The notes under the pieces were generated by a model that saw nothing but the letters and a program-made list of their open reading frames with translations, had not been told where the DNA came from and made no database searches. DNA of 64,000 bases from Lacticaseibacillus porcinae (GTDB taxonomy: Bacteria; Bacillota; Bacilli; Lactobacillales; Lactobacillaceae), in NCBI RefSeq assembly GCF_003946305.1, contig NZ_RHNS01000013.1, positions 1 to 64,000 of the forward strand, given 5' to 3'. Position 1 is the first letter of the stretch, and each line of letters begins with the position of its first letter. Shown one piece after another: positions 45,550 through 54,700 of the stretch. Position numbers and translations under genes: made by a program.

Positions 45550-45652
45550 ACTTCGTGGCTGAGGTTTAACGGTCTCATTTGCTATTAATTAATGCCAACC
45601 GTCTTTAACGGTCTGCTCGGACGCCATGTTGTCGCATGACGTCTTTTTCTAT
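45535..45652 (-). ncRNA. Antisense antitoxin RNA (RNAII-like)
   Basis: Minus-strand extended -10 promoter TGATATAAT (45659-45667), transcript of about 118 nt, terminator GACCGT..GTTTAC hairpin (45538-45574) followed by TTTTT. It overlaps the toxin mRNA, which itself ends at the GACG..CGTC hairpin with T-run (45620-45648). Two TTTAACGGTCT copies (45565-45575, 45604-45614) resemble the direct repeats of par-type loci. Confidence 0.6.
45620..45648 (+). terminator. Toxin mRNA terminator
   Basis: GACGCCATG/CATGACGTC stem with one mismatch, then five T residues. Confidence 0.75.
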
Positions 45653-45789
45653 GGCTTCATTATATCATGCGTGTTCCGCAAAAGGAACGGTCAATGTCAT
45701 GTCAGCACCAGAAGAAATCTCAACTTCTGCGTCTTTCACCGACATCTCTATTCAGTGACGATGAGAGTTCTCATCTGTTCAGGTGTTAC

Positions 45790-46542
45790 TCATGTCCAAC
45801 TCGGTGAACCATTATTTTGATACGGCAAAAGATACGGCGTATTGGCCGCCAGTTTTTCAAAATCACTTTTAGACAACTGTCGCCAATCGATGGTATCACG
45901 ATGCGCAGCCAATTGCATCGGATCACTAAAGTGCTGTGCGTGCGCCAACAACCAATCGCCTAACTCAGGTACCACCAGCAAGGAGTAGATCAACAATCGA
46001 TACGTATCCGTTCCGACATGAACACTGAGCAAGACTTGATAACGCGTATTCATCCGCATCGAACGCAGTAAAGCAACCGTCAAATGCGCCTCATTAGGAT
46101 CGATTGCCGCCAGTTGTTGCCCTTGTTCATCCTTCAAGATCAATTGTTGACCGAACTCTGCCTCGCCAACTACAAACCGAGTTTGATCGATTTGTTTAAG
46201 CCACTGCTTTCCCCATTGCACAGCTTGAGGGTATTCACGACCATTAAGCTGCGCACGCACGTAAAATGGTCGCAAGGTGGCGACTGGTTTAATTGCTGTG
46301 ATTGCTGGTGCGGCAAGCAACTCATCTGCGCTACCATCATTGAGTTGAGACGTCTTCAATAATTTACCAACATCCAAATGGAGTAGCCGGCACAACAACG
46401 CTAAATCATCAAGATCTGGTTGGCTTTTATCTAATTCCCACTTTGATATCGTCTGCCGCGTGACAAATAATTTATCTGCCAACTCTTGCTGCGTCCAATC
46501 CAATTTAATCCGTTGCGCCGCAAGCTTTTCACCGATCAACAT
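45790..46542 (-). CDS. XRE family regulator with long C-terminal domain
   Basis: 250 residues: HTH_3 (about 1-60, WTQQELADKLFVTRQTISKWELDKSQPD core) and a C-terminal domain of about 180 residues of unknown function. ATG is eight bases after GGAGG. A TTCCCGGGAA palindrome sits about 85 bp upstream. It lies between the toxin locus and the integrase inside the element. Confidence 0.8.
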   Translation of the reverse strand: MLIGEKLAAQRIKLDWTQQELADKLFVTRQTISKWELDKSQPDLDDLALLCRLLHLDVGKLLKTSQLNDGSADELLAAPAITAIKPVATLRPFYVRAQLNGREYPQAVQWGKQWLKQIDQTRFVVGEAEFGQQLILKDEQGQQLAAIDPNEAHLTVALLRSMRMNTRYQVLLSVHVGTDTYRLLIYSLLVVPELGDWLLAHAQHFSDPMQLAAHRDTIDWRQLSKSDFEKLAANTPYLLPYQNNGSPSWT

Positions 46543-46624
46543 TTCAATCACCTCCAAGCTCATTATGCCACGACAAGTTCCCGATAATATCGATTTCATG
46601 CCGCAATGTAGCGTTGCGCGGTAT

Positions 46625-46634
46625 TTCCCGGGAA
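46625..46634. promoter_or_regulatory. TTCCCGGGAA palindrome upstream of the XRE gene
   Basis: Ten-base palindrome identical to the core of the 18-bp palindrome at 29264-29281, both in front of XRE genes. Candidate operator. Confidence 0.45.
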
Positions 46635-46720
46635 CAATGGCGCATCTCGCACCCGTCCCGTGGTATCGATGTTTCTAGCACCACCGATTTTACGGTGGCA
46701 CAGTTTTGACCCTTTTCAAA

Positions 46721-47854
46721 TTATTTTGGCTCATCGGGCACCTCCTTGGAGAATATCCCGTTGAGCTTTTTTGCGACTTCAAAGTTACTGTTGGGGTAAA
46801 GATGACCGTAAGTGCCGAGCGTCGTTTCGATGTCCTCATGTCCCAGACGTTCTTTAATCTGGAGCGGGTTTTCACCGAGACTGATCAACAGCGACACATG
46901 CGAGTGGCGGAGGCCATGCACGGTAATCCGCTGAACTTTGGCGAGTGTACTGTACGCGTCCACAATATCCAAAAATTGCCCGTCAGAGCACGGAATCCCA
47001 TCACGTGAGAATACCCACTCGGACGTCACCATCGCCGCTTGTGCGACCTGCCACGCATCTAAGCACGCAATGGTATCATCATCAAGCGCCACGGTACGGC
47101 GACTGGCGGCAGTCTTTGGCGCTGGAGTTTCAAACCAGTTGCGGTTGTGATAGTCCATGGTCTTATTGATGTTCACCGTCTTAGCTTCAAGATCAACGTC
47201 TGTCCACTTTAACGCCCGTGCTTCACCGCTACGCAAGCCAGACATGAACATGAACCACAACATCGTGTAATCAAAGCGGCCAGTGTACGTGTTGGTGTTC
47301 GTCTTGGCGAGTACCTTTTGGAAGTCGGCTTGCGTCCAGAAATTGATCTTCGCTTTCTTCTTTTTGATGAGGCCAACGACCCGTACTGGATTCTCGTTGA
47401 TGATACCAAGCGCCTTAGCACGTTCAAGCACTTGGCCTAACATAATGTTGATGGTACGCGCATAGGATTGCTTACAGTCTTTGAGTACGCTGACTTGCCA
47501 ATGTTGCACATCAATCGGCCGAATTTGGTCAATGATGATGTCGTTGAACCTAGTCAGATACTCACTGTTCATCAAGACTAGCCGCTGACGGTAGGTGCGT
47601 GGCTTTACTTGGGTTTTGTACCAAGGCTTGAACACGTCTTCCATAAAGTCGCCAAACTTAGTCTGCTTGATGTCCTCATCATCGGCGATCCCCGCCGCCA
47701 ACATTGCAACTCTTGCTTTTTTCGCCTCCGTTTTCGTTTTGAAGCCGCTGGCACGTTTTTGAATTCGTTTGCCAGTTCGTTTGTCAGTTCCTAAGCTTAC
47801 GCGGAAGCTAAAAGTGCCGTCCGCCTGTTTGGTAATATGGTCTTTCGTAGTCAA
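46721..47854 (-). CDS. int: Tyrosine integrase of the element
   Basis: 377 residues with AP2-like N-terminal arm-binding domain (FRVSLGTDKRTGKRIQKRA), SAM-like core-binding domain and catalytic domain with R (GLRSGEARAL), HxxR (HGLRHSH), LGHEDIETT and Tyr (GTYGHLY). TTG start seven bases after GGAGG, overlapping DUF3173 by four bases. Catalyses integration and excision at the repeats flanking the element. Confidence 0.93.
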   Translation of the reverse strand: MTTKDHITKQADGTFSFRVSLGTDKRTGKRIQKRASGFKTKTEAKKARVAMLAAGIADDEDIKQTKFGDFMEDVFKPWYKTQVKPRTYRQRLVLMNSEYLTRFNDIIIDQIRPIDVQHWQVSVLKDCKQSYARTINIMLGQVLERAKALGIINENPVRVVGLIKKKKAKINFWTQADFQKVLAKTNTNTYTGRFDYTMLWFMFMSGLRSGEARALKWTDVDLEAKTVNINKTMDYHNRNWFETPAPKTAASRRTVALDDDTIACLDAWQVAQAAMVTSEWVFSRDGIPCSDGQFLDIVDAYSTLAKVQRITVHGLRHSHVSLLISLGENPLQIKERLGHEDIETTLGTYGHLYPNSNFEVAKKLNGIFSKEVPDEPK

Positions 47855-48114
47855 GATAGTTCCTCCTTAACTGCGGAAAGGCCACTTGGTGCACCCTCAA
47901 GTTGGCTTAGTTTCAAGCCTAATACTGCGTCTACTGCTTCCACTGGAACACGGTCTACGCCTTTCTTACCGTACCATCCAAGGCCACGTTTGAGCAACAA
48001 CTCTTTTGCCATTTTGATGATACGGCTTGCTTGCGATTGACTGTACCCCAGCTTGATAAGGTCAGCTCTAGTCATCGTCAGGAAGACTGGCTGTGCTGGT
48101 ACGTTAATATTCAA
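47851..48114 (-). CDS. DUF3173 family protein
   Basis: 87 residues, TRADLIKLGYSQSQASRIIKMAK motif of DUF3173 (given by its core). The family regularly precedes integrase genes of streptococcal and lactobacillar mobile elements and may act as excisionase or directionality factor. TTG start. Overlaps the integrase gene. Confidence 0.85.
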   Translation of the reverse strand: MNINVPAQPVFLTMTRADLIKLGYSQSQASRIIKMAKELLLKRGLGWYGKKGVDRVPVEAVDAVLGLKLSQLEGAPSGLSAVKEELS

Positions 48115-48191
48115 TCAAATCACTTCCTAAAGTTTGGTGGGAGTGAGATAATCAAACCAGATAGAACCCATATTTTATCTGTGAAGGGTGA

Positions 48192-49472
48192 CTACTTGCT
48201 TTGGTCGGCGTAGTCGCTCTTTTTTGATTTCTCACGTTGCTTTGAATCGGTCATAACACCGTTGCGTTGGTGCTGAAAATGGTGGATCACGTCCCAGTGG
48301 CGTTGCGTCAACTTACCACTGTCGATGATGGCTTTGAGTTCGTTTGTGTTATTGTACTGGTCAATCAACTGCAACATCTTGAGTGAGGGTGCGACTTGCT
48401 TTCTCAACCACCGCGTAATATGGTCATAGTTTAACGGTTCTGGATTAGTGGAAAGTCGCAGCTTATCCCGATTGTTACCGATGAACGCCGCCCAACGAGG
48501 ATCTAACACCCACTCACTTCTGGGTTTATGACTTGGCGTCAAGAAACGCAGATACTGATTGATGATGCCGAACACGACTTGTTCGGGATCGCGCGTCGCC
48601 AATAGATGTTCAACCGCTGTGGCGGCACGTTCGCGGCGTAGCCGCACTTCAAAGCGAGTACGGATCGGTTGATCTTCAATGGCGATTTCTGGGTGTTTCT
48701 GATGTTGCTCAAATGCCTTGTCGTAGATACAGAAATTGACTTCGCTTTGTGGCGAACCAAGGTACAAGGTGCGCCCAGAGGCGTGCCACTGTTTGGTGCG
48801 GTTGTCCCTGAACCCGCGAAAGCGTGAGCTGAATTCATCATGGTCGCACTTCTCAATTAGTGTTGGCACATCTAGTAATCCGTTGCGGTCGTTGATGGCT
48901 AAATCAAGTCGGGTGAAGTGGCAATCCAGTTTGAGACAAGTTTCGAGAAAATCGTACCAAGTTCGATGTTGCGATTGCAGATACGATTCGACGTAGCGAC
49001 AACCTTGACCTTTCAGCTCAATCATTGTGCCACTGTCGTCTTTCGGGTTGTAATCTTCGGCATCCACATCTTGGTAAGGTGATAACATCATCTTGATCTC
49101 ACCGCATGTTAAGGTTGCTGAATAGCCGTAGTGAGCGCCGTCGTGGAGATTGAAATGGATCGGGCTGATTTGGAACAGTTCGTTAATCAACTCTTCGTAG
49201 TCGTGCGTCTTGAAGGTGACGCTGAGATAGTCGATACAGACGTCCAGATTATTCTGACCGGTCAACGCACGCAACGCCAACGTCAGGTCTAATCGGGCTT
49301 TATCGTTGAGCGGCTTCTTGCGACCCAGCAGTTGATTCAGGTGTGACCGGCTGTAATTAGCCATGTCTGCGAGCTGACCTTGAGTAATATTGTTATCGCG
49401 CATTTCGTCGTGTACTTGATCAAGCCAATCTTTGTTGGTCATGCCGCCAATTAAGTTTAAGTCTTTGAGCAT
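48192..49472 (-). CDS. Rep_trans replication initiator / MobT-like relaxase
   Basis: 426 residues: an N-terminal HTH (TQGQLADMANYSRSHLNQLLGR core) followed by the replication initiation factor domain (about 90-400; CIDYLSVTF, RYVESYLQSQHRTWYDF, LDLAINDRNG). Related proteins include Tn916 Orf20 and pT181-type Rep proteins that nick a single-stranded origin. AAGGAG before the ATG. With DUF3173 and int it forms the core operon of the element. Confidence 0.85.
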   Translation of the reverse strand: MLKDLNLIGGMTNKDWLDQVHDEMRDNNITQGQLADMANYSRSHLNQLLGRKKPLNDKARLDLTLALRALTGQNNLDVCIDYLSVTFKTHDYEELINELFQISPIHFNLHDGAHYGYSATLTCGEIKMMLSPYQDVDAEDYNPKDDSGTMIELKGQGCRYVESYLQSQHRTWYDFLETCLKLDCHFTRLDLAINDRNGLLDVPTLIEKCDHDEFSSRFRGFRDNRTKQWHASGRTLYLGSPQSEVNFCIYDKAFEQHQKHPEIAIEDQPIRTRFEVRLRRERAATAVEHLLATRDPEQVVFGIINQYLRFLTPSHKPRSEWVLDPRWAAFIGNNRDKLRLSTNPEPLNYDHITRWLRKQVAPSLKMLQLIDQYNNTNELKAIIDSGKLTQRHWDVIHHFQHQRNGVMTDSKQREKSKKSDYADQSK

Positions 49473-49700
49473 GTTAGCTCCTTTCCAAGCGTCCTAACAG
49501 CAATTCGGCGTTTTACCTATACGGTAAGGCCGTGCCACAGGCGCTTTATGCCTACCGTCGGATTTCTTGTTACTTGTATTTGCCCCCCTATTAGATACTG
49601 GGGGCTGATGGCGGCCGGCTAACGCCGACCGCCGCCGCTCGTGCTAGCGGCTTTCGCGCTGCACGCCGCGCGCGGCGGCGAGGGTTCCTCCTTTCATCAC
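49473..49700. other. Candidate origin (oriT/dso) with hairpins
   Basis: Non-coding stretch upstream of the initiator gene: TTACCtatacGGTAA hairpin (about 49514-49528), GCCCCC/GGGGGC hairpin (49582-49605), then a very GC-rich run with GCCGCC/GGCGGC pairs (49610-49682). Rolling-circle and MobT origins lie next to their initiator genes, so an origin here is likely. No nick-site consensus was recognised. Confidence 0.5.
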
Positions 49701-49851
49701 TAATCGCATTGACGATCTATACGTTACCGCAATAATACCAAGGCTTTCAACGGATTTCCTTAGCCTTATTATAGCTATAAAACTTTCAAACATAGTTGCG
49801 TAGCTTGAAACAGATATTGTCGTTTGGTAATCTGGTGGTGAGGTGATCGAC

Positions 49852-50385
49852 ATGACAGAAGTACACTATTTTGGTCCAAATCTAAAACGGCTCCGACTTC
49901 AAAACAGATTATCACAAGCAGAACTTGGCGCCGCTTTAGATAATCCGGTTAACGGACAGGCCATTTCTAATTGGGAACGTGAGATCAATCATCCAACATA
50001 TGAAAATCTAATTGGCATTGCTAAATTCTTCAACGTTATGCCGTCAGAACTTTTGAGAACAGAAAAAGAGGCAGCAGTTGGGGAAACTACGGCCGTTCTT
50101 GATCGAATTGATGAGTATATGCCAAAGGTTGCGGAGATTCGCAGAGTGATGCACATGATGGGTGACTTCTCACCACGACAATTAGACGGATTATCGGAAC
50201 AGCTTGAACAAATCATGCAGTACTTTCTCCCATACACGCCGGTTGATGAAGATGGTGAACCTAGCACTGATCAAAATGGACGAAAGATAATATTGCAGTC
50301 GAGATACTCAAAAATACCTGTCAAAGAGATAAATATAATTTTTGACCAAATACAAGCAATAGAAAAATTCAACGGTAATCAATGA
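49852..50385 (+). CDS. XRE family regulator of the element
   Basis: 177 residues: HTH_3 (about 10-68, LSQAELGAALDNPVNGQAISNWE core) and a helical C-terminal part. ATG after GAGGTGATCGAC. Divergent from the initiator operon across the candidate origin, the usual place for the repressor of such elements. Confidence 0.82.
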   Translation: MTEVHYFGPNLKRLRLQNRLSQAELGAALDNPVNGQAISNWEREINHPTYENLIGIAKFFNVMPSELLRTEKEAAVGETTAVLDRIDEYMPKVAEIRRVMHMMGDFSPRQLDGLSEQLEQIMQYFLPYTPVDEDGEPSTDQNGRKIILQSRYSKIPVKEINIIFDQIQAIEKFNGNQ

Positions 50386-50507
50386 AAACGAGCCTAACCT
50401 GTAGCGACTGGCTGAGGGCTAGGATCGTTATGATAATACTGAATTCCAGGCTCACAAAAATTGAGTTACATTCAATTGAGACACGTTGCTAATAAAATTC
50501 CCGGGTT

Positions 50508-51682
50508 TAAAATCGAAGTGCAACACCTGATAAAGCAGACCAATTTGCACAAAAAGGTCATGAAGACCTATTCTTGTTAGCGTCCAAACCATACAAGAAA
50601 GCAGGAATCTTCATGACCCACTCTCAGAGTACCACCACTTGCTCTTATCACCAACTAACTTTCGATGAACGAGGCAAAATTGAAGTGATGTGCGCCCAGG
50701 GCAAAACCTTAAGTGTCATTGCCAGAGACCTGAACCGCAGTAAGAGCACGATTAGTCGTGAGTTACAACGAGGTGTCGTTGATCAGCTGGATTCACACCA
50801 CCGAATCCATCCTGTGTATTTTGCAGATGCTGCTCAACGCAAGCACGAAGAGGCCAGAGTCAATAGTCATGCCAAGAGATTGCTAGAGCGGGGTGACTAT
50901 TTCTTTAAGGAGCTGGTCGAAGCGTTAAAGCAGCGTCCGCGCATTCACAGCATTGATAGTTTTGTCCATGACTTTCAGATGCGCTTCCCACACCTGAAGT
51001 GTCCATCAACCCCAACGGTCTATCGGTACATTGACGCGGGTCTTCTCCCACTTACCAACTTAGACTTACCCGTCAAATTAAGGCGTCGCGTCAAACGACC
51101 AGGATTGCGCCACGCTCGAATGAATAAGCACAACTTCGGAGAGTCGATTGAGAATCGGCCAATGGCCGTTGCCGCCCGGCTAGGAGTCGGTCACTGGGAA
51201 GGTGATCTGGTCAAAGGAAAGCGAGTTGAAAGCGAACCAGCATTAATGACACTCACGGAGCGATACTCCCGAACCGAAATTATCGTCAAGCTGCCTGACT
51301 ATCACGCGGAAACCTACCGTCGCGCCCTTCAAGCAACGATAGATGATTATGGTGCCAAGGAGTTCGACTCCATCACGTTTGACAATGGTTCAGAGTTCTC
51401 ATCGTTAGCCAGCGTGACAGGAACGAAGATTTACTTTGCCCATCCGTACTCGCCTTGGGAGCGCGGATCAAATGAGAATGCCAATGGCCTTTTGCGAGAG
51501 TATTTCCCTAAAGGCAAGTCATTTAAGCACGTGACCTTGGAGGAAATTCAGGCGGTCCAGTAAGCGTTGAATCACCGCCCAAGACGTTCACTAGGCTGGC
51601 TACGACCATGTGATTACTATCCCAACATGGCATGACCTATACCGCTAACAAGAATCGGTTTAAAAGTGTTGCACTTGATTTG
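50508..51682 (+). mobile_element. IS30-family insertion sequence, inactive
   Basis: Terminal inverted repeats AAATCGAAGTGCAACACCT (from 50510) and, inverted, AAATCAAGTGCAACACTT (51664-51681). Inside each end a second inverted pair ATTCTTGTTAGCG/CGCTAACAAGAAT. Its right end abuts a truncated aminotransferase gene. Confidence 0.75.
50613..51635 (+). pseudogene. IS30-family transposase with premature stop
   Basis: N-terminal HTH (RGKIEVMCAQGKTLSVIARD) and DDE integrase core (GHWEGDLVKG, DNGSEFSS, SPWERGSNENANGLLREYFP). Reading stops at TAA 51561-51563 right after EEIQAVQ, while the normal C-terminus ALNHRPRRSLGW follows in frame before diverging. The last catalytic residues precede the stop, so partial activity cannot be excluded. 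Confidence 0.8.
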
Positions 51683-51686
51683 ACAA

Positions 51687-51869
51687 TTGAGGAAATTTAT
51701 TCGTGCGGATAGTGGGTTATTTCTTTCAGCCGGGACTGTATATCGCGGTAATGGTCACCATTTTCTTCGACTCAATGTGGCTTGTCCACGGGCGACGGTT
51801 GAGGATGGCTTAAACCGGCTGGCGCAAAGCCTTGACCATTGGCGTACGCAAGGAGGAATGCAAGGATGA
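51687..51869 (+). pseudogene. C-terminal remnant of a PatB/MalY-type aminotransferase
   Basis: About 60 codons reading FIRADSGLFLSAGTVYRG and HHFLRLNVACPRATVEDGLN, the last part of C-S lyase/aminotransferases of the PatB/MalY group. The N-terminal 320 or so residues are missing and the IS30 element lies exactly where they would be. Its stop overlaps the flavodoxin start (ATGA). Confidence 0.8.
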
Positions 51870-52432
51870 TTGTGTATTTTTCGCGGCGGGGGCAGAATCT
51901 CTATCGTGGCCCGCAGCCGTACTTGAATGTTGGCAACACCGAGCTGATCGCAAAAGCAGTCGTCAATCGCTTCCCACAACCAGTTTTGGCTGAAATTGTG
52001 CCGGTGCACCCCTATCCGAACGATTACCAGGAAGCGCTAGCGGTGGCGAAGCAGGAGCTGGCGGACCGAACGTTGCCGGCAATCAAGCCGCTCACGGCTG
52101 ATATCGCCGGTAGTCAGCACATCATCTTGGCTTTTCCTAAATGGTGGAATCACCTTCCACGGCCGGTGGTGACATTCATGAAACAATTCCAGTGGCAAAA
52201 TAAGACGATTTACCCGGTATGTACCCATGAAGAGAATCGGTTCGGGGACATTCTGAATGAGTTGGCCGAGTTAGCACAAGGATCCACGATTGAACGCGGG
52301 TTGGCGATTCGCGGTGTGTGTGCCTCTGATGCTGATCGCGCCGTTGAAAATTGGCTGAATAATTATGATCAAGATGCCGCTGAGCAGCCTTTGGGAATGA
52401 CTGCTTATTGGCAAACGCAACCAGGAAAGTGA
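51866..52432 (+). CDS. Flavodoxin family protein
   Basis: 188 residues, MIVYFSRRGQNLYRG start, GNTELIAKAV phosphate loop region and FPKWWNHLPRPVVTFM, as in Flavodoxin_4 proteins. Low-potential electron carrier or FMN reductase. AAGGAGG upstream. Cargo gene translated after the aminotransferase remnant. Confidence 0.8.
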   Translation: MIVYFSRRGQNLYRGPQPYLNVGNTELIAKAVVNRFPQPVLAEIVPVHPYPNDYQEALAVAKQELADRTLPAIKPLTADIAGSQHIILAFPKWWNHLPRPVVTFMKQFQWQNKTIYPVCTHEENRFGDILNELAELAQGSTIERGLAIRGVCASDADRAVENWLNNYDQDAAEQPLGMTAYWQTQPGK

Positions 52433-52440
52433 GCATTAAT

Positions 52441-53307
52441 ATGACGATTTTTGATGAAACCTATTTATTAAATAATGGGGTCACAATGCCGAGGTTAGGT
52501 TTTGGGACCTGGTTTGTGAACAATCAAGATGCCGCTGAGGTCGTGCGCTCCTCAGTCAAAGTGGGCTATCGCTTGTTTGATACTGTCCAAGCGTATGGTA
52601 ATGAAGCTGGTGTCGGCGAAGGTATTCGCACTTGTGGCGTCCCGCGCGAGGAACTATTTGTCACCAGCAAAATTTCCGCTGAAGCCAAAAGCTATGAAAG
52701 CGCCAAGCAGGCAATTGCGGATATTCTGAGTAAACCGGCTTAGATTACCTCGATTTAGTCATCATTCATGCCCCACAACCTTGGCGGCAATGGCGCAACA
52801 ACAAGCACCGTTATTTTGAAGAAAATAAAGCGGTTTGGCGGGCGCTGGAAGAAGCTTATCAAGCTAGCCAACTGCGGGCAATCGGGGTGTCCAACTTCCT
52901 ACAAGATGACCTAGAGAACATCCTCAGCGACTGCCAAGTCAAACCAATGGTCAACCAAGTGCTGTGCCATATCAGCAATACCCCCACAGGCTTTGATCGA
53001 TTATTGTCAGCAACATGATATTTTTGTCGAAGCCTATGCACCAATCGCACATGGGAAAGTGCTTAAAAACCAGATCGTCGTTGACATGGCGACCGCCTAT
53101 CACGTGACACCAGCCCAGCTATGTATCCGCAACGACTTGCATATCGGGACGATGCCGCTGCCTAAGACGGGGGACCCTGAGCACATGCAGGAAAACACCG
53201 CAGTCGATTTTGCCATTAGTGACGCAGACATGCAGACACTTAAACAGGTTGCGCCAATCAAGAACTACGGTATGATGCGCGTCATGCCTGTACTTCGCAA
53301 TAAATGA
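52441..53307 (+). pseudogene. Aldo/keto reductase with two frameshifts
   Basis: Three successive frames give one aldo/keto reductase: MPRLGFGTWFVNNQDAAEVV to ADILSKP, then (after a shift near 52738) LDYLDLVIIHAPQPWRQW to VNQVLCHISNTPTG, then (shift near 52990) IDYCQQHDIFVEAYAPIAHG to the end. Each piece contains conserved AKR blocks in order. Start ATG after AAGTGAGC. Confidence 0.85.
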
Positions 53308-53326
53308 TTCTGATCGACAAGGCCAT

Positions 53327-53355
53327 TTGACGTTGAGCTGATTTTCCAGTAATCT
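53327..53355 (+). promoter_or_regulatory. Promoter of the antiporter gene
   Basis: TTGACG (53327-53332), 17-bp spacer, TAATCT (53350-53355). The leader then runs about 110 bases to the TTG start. Confidence 0.6.
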
Positions 53356-53390
53356 AGAAAACAACAATAATTTAATAGAACATTCGGTTG

Positions 53391-53456
53391 GCGTAAGCTC
53401 AAGGTTTTGCTCTTTCAGGGGTGTGGAAGGGCAATCTTGGCTTACGTTTTTTTGTT
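53391..53456 (+). terminator. Terminator-like hairpin in the antiporter leader
   Basis: GCGTAAGCTCAAG pairs with CTTGGCTTACGT and TTTGCTC with GGGCAA, followed by TTTTTTTG and, directly, the GAGGAGG ribosome binding site. It could attenuate the antiporter mRNA or end transcripts from upstream. Confidence 0.6.
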
Positions 53457-53471
53457 TGAGGAGGTTTTTAT

Positions 53472-54626
53472 TTGGAATTTTTAGGCGTTCTTGTGCTTAT
53501 TTTGATTACTACCAGCATCGTCGGGCATCTGGCCGCGCGAATTGGCGTTCCGGCAGTGATCGGTCAGCTCTTGGTGGGCATCGTGTTAGGACCGGCCATT
53601 TTGAACTGGGTGCAACCCAACGAGTTTATTCATATTTTCTCAGAAATTGGGGTCATTATCTTAATGTTCATTGCAGGGTTGGAAAGTGATTTGACCTTGC
53701 TTAAAAAGTACTTACGCCCAAGTGTCATCGTCGCAGTATTAGGTGTGTTAGTTCCGATGGCGTTGATCTATCCGGTGGGGCTGTGGTTTGGTTTGACCCA
53801 GTTTGAAAGTGTGTTCCTCAGCGTGATCTTTGCGGCGACGTCGGTTTCAATCTCGGTTGCGGTGATGAAGGAGCTGAACTTATTGGACAGCAAAAGTGGT
53901 GCCACAGTGCTTGGCGCTGCGGTAGTCGATGATGTCCTCGCTGTTGTCTTGCTGAGTATCATGGTGTCGGTGATGGGCACGGCAACAAGCACTGGGACGC
54001 AATTACCGCTGGTGGTGACTTTTATTGAACAGCTTATCTACTTTGTCGCGATTTATTTTGTGGTGCGGTTTATCGCGCCAATTATGGCCAAGCTGGGTAC
54101 CAAACTATTGATTCCGGTGGGACCGACACTCATGGCGATGATTTTGTGCTTTGGGATGGCGTATATCGCCGATTTGATTGGTCTGAGTGCGGTCATTGGG
54201 GCGTTTTTCGCTGGGATTGCGATCGCCCAGACACATGTTGCCCGCGAAGTTGACCAGAGCATTGAGCCAATCGGCTATGCCATCTTTATCCCGGTGTTTT
54301 TCGTTTCGATTGGGCTCAATATGTCGTTGGCAGGCATTGAGCATGACTTGCTCTTGATTGTGGTGCTGACGGTCGTGGCAACGCTCACGAAATTGCTTGG
54401 TGCTGGTGGCGGGGCCAAATGGTCTGGTTTTTCGCTGGACGAATCCTACTTGGTGGGTGCCGGGATGGTTTCGCGCGGGGAAATGGCCCTAATTATTGCT
54501 CAAATCGGCTATCAAGCCAAGTTAATCAGTGGAGATTACTACTCAGCAATCATCACGGCCATTATTTTGACTACACTATTGGCGCCGTTCCTGCTCAAAC
54601 ACGCCGCGCGGCGCGTCAATCATTAG
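53472..54626 (+). CDS. CPA2-type cation:proton antiporter
   Basis: 384 residues, about 12 membrane segments, with the paired Asp of NapA/KefB-type exchangers (GAAVVDDVLAVVLL, about 155) and a C-terminal GEMALIIAQIG segment. Exchanges Na+ or K+ for H+. No RCK domain. TTG start six to seven bases after GAGGAGG. Intact cargo of the element with its own promoter and terminator. Confidence 0.88.
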   Translation: MEFLGVLVLILITTSIVGHLAARIGVPAVIGQLLVGIVLGPAILNWVQPNEFIHIFSEIGVIILMFIAGLESDLTLLKKYLRPSVIVAVLGVLVPMALIYPVGLWFGLTQFESVFLSVIFAATSVSISVAVMKELNLLDSKSGATVLGAAVVDDVLAVVLLSIMVSVMGTATSTGTQLPLVVTFIEQLIYFVAIYFVVRFIAPIMAKLGTKLLIPVGPTLMAMILCFGMAYIADLIGLSAVIGAFFAGIAIAQTHVAREVDQSIEPIGYAIFIPVFFVSIGLNMSLAGIEHDLLLIVVLTVVATLTKLLGAGGGAKWSGFSLDESYLVGAGMVSRGEMALIIAQIGYQAKLISGDYYSAIITAIILTTLLAPFLLKHAARRVNH

Positions 54627-54633
54627 ACAAAGA

Positions 54634-54676
54634 ACGCCCGCTGGCGACTAGAGAAATCGCTAGTGGGCATTTTCAT
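54634..54676. terminator. Antiporter terminator
   Basis: AACGCCCGCTGGCGA pairs with TCGCTAGTGGGCATT (one G-T), then TTTTC. Confidence 0.8.
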
Positions 54677-54700
54677 TTGGAGCGGGCGTGAGTGATTCAG

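Noticed and set aside
53391-53456. Fluoride (crcB) or other known riboswitch before the antiporter
   Set aside because: The conserved fluoride aptamer segments are not there; only the terminator hairpin can be supported.
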